Of a DNA stretch of 64,000 bases, positions 1 through 6,142 are shown piece by piece. The notes beneath the pieces were generated by a model that had not been told where the DNA came from, searched no databases, and was given only the letters and a program-made list of their open reading frames with translations. The stretch comes from Lachnospiraceae bacterium (GTDB taxonomy: Bacteria > Bacillota > Clostridia > Lachnospirales > Lachnospiraceae). Position numbers and translations under genes: made by a program. The stretch lies in the NCBI GenBank assembly GCA_017483735.1, contig JAFUVF010000010.1, positions 1 through 64,000 on the forward strand, read 5' to 3'. Numbering within the stretch: the first letter of the stretch is position 1; each line of letters begins with the position of its first letter.

Positions 1-567
1 ATCCGCTCAAGCTCATTGAAGACAGACTGGCCGGTGGCGCTTGTCATCGTTCTCGTTGAGATGCTTTTTGTGGGTTTATTTGAAGAACTCACCTACCGTG
101 CGCTCATCAATGATGCGATTCTCTATCAGTACAGGGAGAAAAAAGGTGTCTTTGTTGCAATCGCTATCGTTTCATGCTGCGTATTCGGTATTATCCATGT
201 TCTAGGGGCAGATGTCAGCACTCCTCTGGCCTTCGGACAGGCAGCGATGAAAACAATCAACTGCGGATTATGGGGATTTTCATTTCTGATCATTTACTGG
301 AAAACACATAATATCTGGGCAGGTGCCCTGGCACACGGGTTCTATGATGCGTGTATCGAAGTAACAAAATTCTTGTTTGAAGGTCAGGAAGGATCCGGCG
401 GCTATGTTTTGGAGGGTACTATAGAAGGCGAAGGCGGAGCAATCGATGCGGGAGTTGTTGGTCTGGGGACAGGTCTGTTTGAATTTGTTTTCATGATCAT
501 TCTCACGATCGTGATGATAAAGGTGTTAAAAAGTATCGATTTTAAAAAGATCCGTGAGGAATGGTAA
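1..567 (+). CDS. CPBP family intramembrane metalloprotease, 5'-truncated by window edge
   Basis: The frame is open from base 1, so the true start lies upstream; a TTG at 16 is unlikely to be the start. About 188 codons are visible. The CPBP (CAAX protease / bacteriocin-processing, ABI) signature is present: FEELTYRALI carries the EExxxR motif, FGIIHVL carries the second histidine motif, and AHGFYDAC carries the third. Several hydrophobic helices surround these. Family members are multipass membrane proteases used in prenyl-protein processing or bacteriocin self-immunity; the substrate here is unknown. The downstream genes are frameshifted, so it borders a decaying stretch, but the visible part looks intact. 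Confidence 0.8.
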   Translation: MRSSSLKTDWPVALVIVLVEMLFVGLFEELTYRALINDAILYQYREKKGVFVAIAIVSCCVFGIIHVLGADVSTPLAFGQAAMKTINCGLWGFSFLIIYWKTHNIWAGALAHGFYDACIEVTKFLFEGQEGSGGYVLEGTIEGEGGAIDAGVVGLGTGLFEFVFMIILTIVMIKVLKSIDFKKIREEW

Positions 568-602
568 GCAACCTGAACAGCTGCGATAATACAAGGATAT
601 CT

Positions 603-839
603 ATGAATTCCGAAACAGAGATCAAACTCAGACACTATAAGAACACCCTTTCCATTGGCGGAAAATGCTATATCATCCTCGGCTTCTGGGCAGTTATCAA
701 GACCATATTACAGCTGGTGCTTGGAGAAGAGAGCATTAACAGAAAATCCGTTTCCGGCACAATCCTTCCGCACCTGACAATCCCGATAAAGGGCTGTACA
801 CGAACAGCCTTTATCAGAGAGATGAGAAATCGATTATGA
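603..839 (+). CDS. Small hypothetical protein with one membrane segment
   Basis: The ATG at 603 gives 78 residues; a longer reading from GTG/ATG at 561 overlaps the CPBP stop. Residues about 16-40 are hydrophobic (CYIILGFWAVIKTILQLVLG) and could form one helix. The C-terminal third is basic and shows no recognisable domain. Its TGA overlaps the ATG of the next gene as ATGA, which suggests translational coupling. However, the next frame is already open from about 740, so this could instead be the N-terminal half of one gene split by a frameshift. I do not recognise a family. Confidence 0.4.
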   Translation: MNSETEIKLRHYKNTLSIGGKCYIILGFWAVIKTILQLVLGEESINRKSVSGTILPHLTIPIKGCTRTAFIREMRNRL

Positions 840-1330
840 ATCTTGGTCACGGAAGGGCAGGACATTTGCCGGATTACTCTTTTATCAAATACATGTATCT
901 TCCGGCATGGGATGATTACAAGGTAACGGTCAAGGATAATCCATCCGATTACAGGCATGCTTTCTGCCAGATGATCTACGCTATGAAGTATATCCGTGGT
1001 GATATCGGTACGTTTGAAACAGAAACCTACGATTTTGACTCTGTCAGAAAATACGAGGACAGGATTGACGGCATAATACGAAAACGCCAGCTTATAGCGT
1101 CCGAGGACTGGAAGTTATTTGGTGAGGAACTGTCCTGTCATGCGATAGACGATTTTGATGCAAACAGATACAGGGATGAATATAAAAAAGCCTCAAAAAA
1201 CGATACAGACAGTACGTTTCTTGGTGCATTCATCAAGGGAGCCGTTGCTCATAAAGGCATGGTGTGTGACAGGATTTATCAGTCAGGAAATAATCTGGCC
1301 GGTTTTGTACGGGAGTTAAGCTGTGACTAA
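836..1330 (+). CDS. Hypothetical protein
   Basis: 164 residues from an ATG that overlaps the preceding TGA. It is soluble, acidic and rich in Tyr and Asp (for example the stretch around HAFCQMIYAMKYIRGDIG), with no signal peptide or membrane helix. I recognise no family or catalytic motif. Its stop overlaps a GTG (1323) that starts the next frameshifted gene, so three short genes appear coupled. The reading frame continues upstream of the ATG back to about 740 without a stop, so a longer ancestral protein broken near 740-836 is possible. Confidence 0.45.
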   Translation: MNLGHGRAGHLPDYSFIKYMYLPAWDDYKVTVKDNPSDYRHAFCQMIYAMKYIRGDIGTFETETYDFDSVRKYEDRIDGIIRKRQLIASEDWKLFGEELSCHAIDDFDANRYRDEYKKASKNDTDSTFLGAFIKGAVAHKGMVCDRIYQSGNNLAGFVRELSCD

Positions 1331-1855
1331 GCTTCAGAGGATCAGGGAAATTATTTTTGCAGTTATCATGATCATAGGGAGCTTTGTGATGTGTTTTATC
1401 CAAAGGAGAGCTATCCACTGATCATACTTATACTTGCCTTTTATTTCATCATAAAGGGTATCAGGTCGATCGTGTATTACCTGACAATGGCACGATATAT
1501 GGTCGGCGGAAGGGAGTCTCTTTACATAGGTGTGATATGGCTTGACTTTGGCATGGTAACAGGTTCGCTTGCAGACGTTCCATACTATTTTGTGCTGATG
1601 TATCTTGTTGCTATTCACGGCTTTTCGGGAGTCATCCTGATACTTAGAACGATAGAGGCACGAAGGAGCGGCTCGTCATCGTGGAGACTTAAGCTGATGC
1701 ACGGCATCGTGGATATTGCGATGGCCTTTATCTGTATTGTATTTATCCGTAAGCCTGATGTTACGGTCATTATATATGCTGTCGGTCTAATGTATTCGGC
1801 CCTCATGAGGATCATTTCAGCCTGCCGCCGTACAGCACTGATTGTTATCGAATAG
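1323..1855 (+). pseudogene. HdeD/DUF308-like membrane protein, frameshifted
   Basis: Two frames together give one plausible protein. From GTG 1323, about 26 residues (TKLQRIREIIFAVIMIIGSF) form the cytoplasmic tail and first helix and end at a TGA near 1421. From about 1391, the -1 frame continues with PKESYPLIILILAFYFIIKG and four further hydrophobic segments up to 1855. The join lies within about 1385-1400. HdeD-type proteins are small six-helix membrane proteins associated with acid-stress resistance; that function is family knowledge only. A C-terminal part starting at GTG 1391 could still be translated. An assembly error is the alternative to genuine decay. Confidence 0.5.
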
Positions 1856-1881
1856 CAAGCAGTCTAAAGGCGGCGCGTTAA

Positions 1882-2007
1882 GAGAAATTTTATGTCACAG
1901 TCTTGACACGAGCGGGAACAGTGGTTACGAAGGATTTAGAAGCCAATGCCCTGTATGGCGGTGTCCCGGCGCAAAAGATAAAGGATATAGAAAACGATAT
2001 CATATAA
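1882..2007 (+). pseudogene. Hexapeptide-repeat acyltransferase, C-terminal remnant
   Basis: The frame ending with TAA at 2005-2007 reads AGTVVTKDLEANALYGGVPA followed by QKIKDIEN. This is the typical end of LbH-fold acetyltransferases (Maa/CysE/NodL type: gagsvVtkdvpa..vv.GvPAk.Ik). An in-frame stop at 1879-1881 and the absence of hexapeptide repeats upstream show that only the last 40 or so codons survive. It is a deletion remnant, not a gene. Confidence 0.65.
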
Positions 2008-2091
2008 GAAATATGAGAGAAATCAGCTCTGTTACGTTTATGAGCGCCATGTGAGGTAAAATATAAATCATCTCACAGAGGGGAAACGCAA

Positions 2092-2265
2092 ATGGAAGCT
2101 GAAAGCCGGATAAAAGCGAACAAAAATGAGCTTATGGCATATTTTGGAGAGGAGACCTGTCCTGTATGCAAAAGGACAAAGGGCGGGCTGTGGCTCAAAA
2201 ATATAAAGAACAACAGCATCATCTGTAAGGCATGCATGGAAAAGGAGGAGCAGGGAAAGGTTTGA
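2092..2265 (+). CDS. Small zinc-ribbon protein (57 aa)
   Basis: The ATG at 2092 is preceded by GAGGGG (2078-2083) at good spacing, and the ORF runs 57 codons to TGA 2263-2265. Two Cys pairs are visible, CPVC (residues 24-27) and CKAC (about 46-49), separated by about 20 residues. That is a classic treble-clef or zinc-ribbon arrangement. The N-terminus is charged and probably helical. I know no specific function; such proteins often bind nucleic acid or act as zinc-binding adaptors. It lies immediately upstream of the STAS promoter. Confidence 0.6.
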   Translation: MEAESRIKANKNELMAYFGEETCPVCKRTKGGLWLKNIKNNSIICKACMEKEEQGKV

Positions 2266-2274
2266 ACAACATAG

Positions 2275-2304
2275 TTGCGAAATTCCTTTGGCGTATGCTA
2301 TAAT
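2275..2304 (+). promoter_or_regulatory. Sigma-A type promoter for STAS/anti-sigma operon
   Basis: TTGCGA (2275-2280), an 18-nt spacer, then TATAAT (2299-2304) preceded by TGC, giving an extended -10. The STAS ATG lies 44 nt downstream behind an AAAGGAG site (2335-2341). Confidence 0.6.
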
Positions 2305-2348
2305 AGGAAAGATAAAATTAAAATAATTTCTTTGAAAGGAGAATTACA

Positions 2349-2648
2349 ATGTTAAATATCAAGAAGGAAGGCACCGCAGAGGATCTTACCGTAGTATTGG
2401 AGGGACGTCTCGATACCACTACCGCTCCCCAGCTTGACGAGGAGTTAAAGGCATCCCTTGAAAAGGCAAAGAACCTTGTATTTGATTTGAAGGCATTAGA
2501 GTATGTTTCTTCCGCAGGCTTAAGAGTATTTTTGTCAGCTCAGAAGGTTATGAACCGTCAGGGCAGCATGACCATTAAGAATGCAAACGAAGAGATTAAA
2601 GAAATCTTTGATGTAACCGGTTTTGTAGATATTCTTAATATCGAGTGA
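2349..2648 (+). CDS. STAS-domain anti-sigma factor antagonist
   Basis: 99 residues, the usual size of SpoIIAA/RsbV proteins. STAS fold motifs are visible: LEGRLDTTTAPQLDEEL near residues 17-33, and the phosphoacceptor region YVSSAGLRVFL at 52-62, where a Ser at 54/55 would be phosphorylated by the partner kinase. In the family, the dephospho form binds an RsbW/SpoIIAB kinase and frees its target. The next gene, 1 nt downstream, encodes such a kinase, which supports the pairing. No sigma factor gene is adjacent, so the regulated partner is unknown. Confidence 0.88.
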   Translation: MLNIKKEGTAEDLTVVLEGRLDTTTAPQLDEELKASLEKAKNLVFDLKALEYVSSAGLRVFLSAQKVMNRQGSMTIKNANEEIKEIFDVTGFVDILNIE

Positions 2649-2649
2649 T

Positions 2650-3090
2650 ATGGAGAGTTTTACCGTAGAGGCCAAAACAGAGAATTGGGATGAGGTGCTT
2701 TCATTTTTGGAGGCTTTTCTTGAAAAAGAGGAGTGCTCCATGAAGGCGCAAACCCAGATTTCTATAGCGCTAGAGGAAATGTTTGTAAATGTGGCGCACT
2801 ATGCCTACAATGACACGGATGTGCCGGCGGATGAGCGCATCGCCAGAGTTGACCTTGAGGTGCTTAAGGATGAGGCGGCGTCCGGAGGAAGGAAGGTAAA
2901 AATTACCCTTACCGACGGAGGAATCCCCTATGACCCTTTAGCCAAAGAGGATCCGGATGTTACTCTTTCCGCAGAAGACAGGCAGATTGGCGGTCTGGGT
3001 ATATTTATGGTCAAAAAGAGCATGGATTCAGTGCATTACGAATACAGGGACGGAAAGAACATATTTACTATGGAGAAGGCTATAGCCTGA
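2650..3090 (+). CDS. RsbW/SpoIIAB-like anti-sigma serine kinase (HATPase_c)
   Basis: 146 residues, ATG 1 nt after the STAS stop. GHKL ATPase motifs are present: the N-box in ALEEMFVNVAHYAYN (about residues 41-55), the G1 box DGGIPYDP (about 96-103) and the G2 box GGLGIFMVKK (about 116-125). Family members bind and inhibit a sigma factor or other switch protein and phosphorylate the STAS antagonist. The target is not evident here. It is cotranscribed with the STAS gene and probably the cNMP-fold gene 18 nt downstream. Confidence 0.88.
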   Translation: MESFTVEAKTENWDEVLSFLEAFLEKEECSMKAQTQISIALEEMFVNVAHYAYNDTDVPADERIARVDLEVLKDEAASGGRKVKITLTDGGIPYDPLAKEDPDVTLSAEDRQIGGLGIFMVKKSMDSVHYEYRDGKNIFTMEKAIA

Positions 3091-3108
3091 GAGGCTGTCG
3101 GAGGGAAA

Positions 3109-3645
3109 ATGGCTACAGAGAATAAGGATGGGCTAAAGGAATCCGCCAAGGGCGGAAAGATTGTCAAGTATCAGCAGGATTCCGTTATCCTAAAAGAGGG
3201 TGAGCTTAACCATGATATGTACAAGATACTTTCGGGGCATGCGGAGCTCTATATAAATTACGGAACAAAGCAGGAGGTGCTTTTGGGGATAATAGGTCCG
3301 CAGGCATGCTTTGGTGAGTTTGGACTTTTGCTCGGAAAACCATCGGTTTATACTGCAGTGGCATTTTCTGAGGTTCTTGTAATGAGGGTATCTGAGGATG
3401 AACTGGAGAGCTTCATTCAGAACAATCACGGGAATGTTATAGACATAATGCGCAATATGGCTAACAGTATGTCAATAATGCAGGCGCAGATAGGGCTTTT
3501 AACAAAGGAGCTTGAGGAGGGCAAAAAGCCTGATGAAACGCTTCTGCATGAGACACAGAGAAATCTGAGGGGCTACGCTATATATAATCCCAACGGCGGC
3601 GTTGGTCTGCATGGGAAGATGCATTTTATAAACGCCAGAAGATAA
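3109..3645 (+). CDS. Cyclic-nucleotide-binding-fold protein without HTH
   Basis: 178 residues. Residues about 17-120 form a cNMP-binding beta-roll (KYQQDSVILKEGELNHDMYK, then GPQACFGEFGLLLGKPS at about 63-79). The phosphate-binding cassette lacks the Arg that normally contacts the cyclic phosphate: the usual PR-A-T is KPSVYTA here. Ligand binding is therefore doubtful. The C-terminal 50 residues form a helical tail (MANSMSIMQAQIGLLTKELE) rather than a Crp helix-turn-helix. It follows the STAS/kinase pair by 18 nt and is probably a signalling or scaffold component of the same switch. Confidence 0.75.
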   Translation: MATENKDGLKESAKGGKIVKYQQDSVILKEGELNHDMYKILSGHAELYINYGTKQEVLLGIIGPQACFGEFGLLLGKPSVYTAVAFSEVLVMRVSEDELESFIQNNHGNVIDIMRNMANSMSIMQAQIGLLTKELEEGKKPDETLLHETQRNLRGYAIYNPNGGVGLHGKMHFINARR

Positions 3646-3650
3646 TTTTC

Positions 3651-3679
3651 TTGACATCCCGGAGGCATGATGATATTTT
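3651..3679 (+). promoter_or_regulatory. Promoter of the Mn2+-riboswitch leader
   Basis: TTGACA (3651-3656), a 17-nt spacer and TATTTT (3674-3679). The predicted start near 3686 falls at the 5' edge of the riboswitch aptamer, which supports both calls. Confidence 0.55.
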
Positions 3680-3688
3680 AAGAATATC

Positions 3689-3819
3689 TAAAAGGGAGTA
3701 GTTATAAGGTGCAGGCAACATACCCCGGAGAGATGTATTCGATTTCCGTGTCGGCACACTTTCAATATCTGAAAGAACAAGACTTTTAGCATGGATAACT
3801 GTGCGAAAAGTCTTTTTTA
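3689..3819 (+). promoter_or_regulatory. yybP-ykoY (Mn2+) riboswitch with terminator expression platform
   Basis: The conserved 5' element AAAAGGGAGTAG (3690-3701) and the 3' element AACAAGACTTTTAGC (3778-3790-ish) match the two ends of the yybP-ykoY aptamer. The P1 pairing AAAAG/CTTTT is possible, with internal hairpins between. AAGACTTTT (3779-3787) pairs perfectly over 9 bp with AAAAGTCTT (3806-3814), followed by a T run, so aptamer and terminator compete. A second hairpin, GTGCGA (3801-3806)/TCGCAC (3820-3825), overlaps the terminator stem and may act as an alternative fold. The family senses Mn2+ and controls metal exporters; the next gene is a CaCA antiporter. Confidence 0.75.
3779..3818 (+). 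terminator. Riboswitch-controlled intrinsic terminator
   Basis: 9-bp perfect stem 3779-3787/3806-3814, an 18-nt loop and a six-T tract (3813-3818), upstream of the antiporter ATG at 3856. Confidence 0.65.
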
Positions 3820-3855
3820 TCGCACAAAACACAGATTACACAAGGAGAAAAGAAA

Positions 3856-4806
3856 ATGAGTGTTTTGGAAATTTTGCTGCAATTAGTATTATTGGTGTTA
3901 GGCTTTGTGCTTCTTATTAAGGGCGCAGACTGGTTTGTGGAGGGAGCCTCGGGAGTTGCGGACAGACTGGGAATCCCTCAGCTTGTAATCGGTCTGACCA
4001 TTGTCGCCATGGGAACCTCGCTTCCGGAGACGGCGGTAAGCTTATCCGCAGCCTTTAAGGGAAGCGCAGACATAACCATAGGAAATGTGGTTGGAAGCAA
4101 TATTATGAATGTATTGGTAATACTGGGCATAACCTCTGTGCTCTGCGTCATTCCGGTGCAGACTTCGACGGTTAAGTACGAGATACCCTTTACAATACTC
4201 ATAACTGCGCTTCTTGCCTTCGTCGGGCTTTCAGATAATACGGTAAATCGCATTGAGGGAGCAATTTTGTGGATTTGTTTTATCGCCTATCTTGTGTACC
4301 TCTTTGTGATGACAAAGAAGGGAGCGATACAGGGAGAGGAGGCGGAAGGAGAAGAAAAGAAGCGTCCCGTCTGGCTGCTTCCCATAATGATTGTTGTGGG
4401 AGTCGCAATGATAGTTTTTGGAAGTAATCTCTCCGTGGATGCCGCAACCGTTATAGCCAAGGGCTTTGGCGTGAGCGAGCGCTTCATCGGACTTACAATT
4501 GTTGCGCTTGGAACCTCACTTCCCGAGCTTGTGACCTCTGCAACGGCGGCGCTTAAGAAAAAGAGCGATATCGCCGTCGGAAATATAGTTGGCAGCAATA
4601 TTTTCAATATCTTATTCGTTGTGGGAACCACGGCGCTCATAACCCCCGTGACCTACAGCGCAAACTTTTTCATAGACAGTATTGTCTGCATAGCGACCAT
4701 GGTGCTTTTGTGGGTATGTGTGCTTCCCAAGAAAAAACTGACCCGCATAGGGGGGATAATTCTCCTCTGCGCCTATGCGGGATATTTTGTGTATCTGATA
4801 AACTAA
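3856..4806 (+). CDS. CaCA-family cation antiporter (YrbG-like)
   Basis: 316 residues with about ten hydrophobic helices and the two inverted alpha repeats of the family. Alpha-1 is near residues 46-84 (GLTIVAMGTSLPETAVS, GNVVGSNIMN) and alpha-2 near 212-250 (GLTIVALGTSLPELVTS, GNIVGSNIFN). The GTSLPE glutamates coordinate the ion. An acidic cytoplasmic loop (about 155-170) separates the halves. Family members exchange Na+ or H+ for Ca2+; control by a yybP-ykoY leader suggests Mn2+ export here (inference). The start has AAGGAG (3841-3846) about 9 nt upstream. A 10-bp inverted repeat (4742-4751/4772-4781) lies near the 3' end inside the coding sequence. Confidence 0.9.
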   Translation: MSVLEILLQLVLLVLGFVLLIKGADWFVEGASGVADRLGIPQLVIGLTIVAMGTSLPETAVSLSAAFKGSADITIGNVVGSNIMNVLVILGITSVLCVIPVQTSTVKYEIPFTILITALLAFVGLSDNTVNRIEGAILWICFIAYLVYLFVMTKKGAIQGEEAEGEEKKRPVWLLPIMIVVGVAMIVFGSNLSVDAATVIAKGFGVSERFIGLTIVALGTSLPELVTSATAALKKKSDIAVGNIVGSNIFNILFVVGTTALITPVTYSANFFIDSIVCIATMVLLWVCVLPKKKLTRIGGIILLCAYAGYFVYLIN

Positions 4807-4809
4807 AAG

Positions 4810-5340
4810 CTAAAATTCGGCATCGGGCTTTAGGACATTGCTCATTGCCATATTGGAATTGTGATATTCGCGGCGGTAGGTTACCTCCTCTCCGAACCAC
4901 TCGGGAGGCAGGAAGCTTTCCGCCGCTTCCTTGCTTCCAAACTCCACCTCCGCCATAAGAAGCGGTGCAAAGGGGGGAGCAAAGACGTCAAGCTCCACGG
5001 TAAGGGTATAATCAGAGGGCGGTGTAGGCGTACCCTCCTTTACCTTCGGATTTTTAAGCTCTATACGGTAGCGTATCTTGGAGATAACATTTCCGTCCGC
5101 CTTTAAGAGCAGATGATTATATGCCTCCATTGTAAGAGGAAGATTTGCTTCCTCCCTCTCCATCATCCCCGAGCCCTTGTAGGTAAGGTAGTATCTGTCG
5201 CCGTCACGGCGCACTCTGACAACGGGATTGGTACACAGATATGCCTGCTCTATTCTCGTGTGGGGATAGCTCTCCAAATCTCCGGGAACATCATCCAGAC
5301 TGTTTATTATGAATTTTCGTTCAATTTCAAGTGATGGCAT
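4810..5340 (-). CDS. CYTH domain phosphohydrolase-like protein
   Basis: 176 residues beginning MPSLEIERKFII; the ExExK signature (E5, E7, K9) defines the CYTH / triphosphate tunnel metalloenzyme fold. Further charged strands follow (VRVRRDGDRYYLTYKG, KIRYRIEL, YTLTVELDVF), lining the tunnel. Family members hydrolyse inorganic or thiamine triphosphate or form cAMP; many Firmicute members remain untested. It is convergent with the antiporter, with stops 4 nt apart, and diverges from the DJ-1 gene. Confidence 0.85.
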   Translation of the reverse strand: MPSLEIERKFIINSLDDVPGDLESYPHTRIEQAYLCTNPVVRVRRDGDRYYLTYKGSGMMEREEANLPLTMEAYNHLLLKADGNVISKIRYRIELKNPKVKEGTPTPPSDYTLTVELDVFAPPFAPLLMAEVEFGSKEAAESFLPPEWFGEEVTYRREYHNSNMAMSNVLKPDAEF

Positions 5341-5432
5341 ATAAGTCTCCGTTAAAATTTTATCATACTTATTATAACATAATTTCCCGGCATCCGCAAT
5401 CCATTGATTGCTTAATTTTTGCTGAAAATAAG

Positions 5433-5446
5433 CGGTTTCGAAACCG
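5433..5446. promoter_or_regulatory. 14-bp perfect palindrome in divergent intergenic region
   Basis: CGGTTTCGAAACCG lies between the CYTH gene (-) and the DJ-1 gene (+). LacI-family operators often have such a CG-centred A/T-flanked form, so it may be a repressor site. No regulator gene is adjacent. The rest of this 217-bp gap shows AT-rich sequence with TATAAT-like hexamers near 5494. Confidence 0.35.
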
Positions 5447-5557
5447 TTTTCGAGTGCATTTTTCGTTGCATTATCGTCTGAAAAATTGTAGAATATAATA
5501 GGCAGAAAAAAAGTTGCGGATTGAGCCTGCTCAATGTCGCATTTTGGAGGATTTTAC

Positions 5558-6106
5558 ATGAAAAATATAGCGGTATTTCTTGCAGACGGTTTTGAGGAGA
5601 TTGAGGGTCTCACGGTTGTTGACATTTTGAGGAGAGCCGGATTATCCGTGGACACGGTTTCCGTAATGGGAAGGGATCGCATTGAAGGCTCCCATGCTAT
5701 TCCGATAATTGCAGACAAGCTTATTTCGGATATAAAGTACGAGGATTACGACTGCTTCGTGCTGCCGGGAGGAATGCCGGGGACGAAGAATCTTGAAGCC
5801 TGCGGGGAGCTGATGGAGCTTATAGACAGGGCTTATAAGGAGAATAAATATATTGCCGCCATATGTGCGGCGCCTTCCATATTCGGACACAGAGGCATAC
5901 TTAAGGGCAGGGATGCCACCTGCTATCCCGGTATGGAGGGGGAGCTTACAGGCGCAAATGCCCTTACGGATTCCGTTGTGGTGTCGGATAATGTGATTAC
6001 CTCCAGAGGAATGGGAACAGCCATAGATTTTGCGCTTGATATCACGGAAATCTTCTGTGGAACCCAAAAGGCAAAGGAGCTTTCCAAGGCTGTGGTATAT
6101 TCATAA
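5558..6106 (+). CDS. DJ-1/PfpI family protein
   Basis: 182 residues. The ATG at 5558 is chosen over 5534 because GGAGG (5546-5550) sits 7 nt upstream. Domain motifs: the acidic residue in ADGFEEIE (residues 9-16) and the nucleophile elbow AAICAAPSIFG with Cys103. Both belong to the DJ-1/YajL group, class I glutamine amidotransferase-like fold. Members act as chaperones, deglycases or glyoxalases; the activity is debated. The next gene begins 36 nt downstream. Confidence 0.9.
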   Translation: MKNIAVFLADGFEEIEGLTVVDILRRAGLSVDTVSVMGRDRIEGSHAIPIIADKLISDIKYEDYDCFVLPGGMPGTKNLEACGELMELIDRAYKENKYIAAICAAPSIFGHRGILKGRDATCYPGMEGELTGANALTDSVVVSDNVITSRGMGTAIDFALDITEIFCGTQKAKELSKAVVYS

Positions 6107-6142
6107 TATACGGGGGATTGGTAGCGAAGGGAGAGATTTTCA

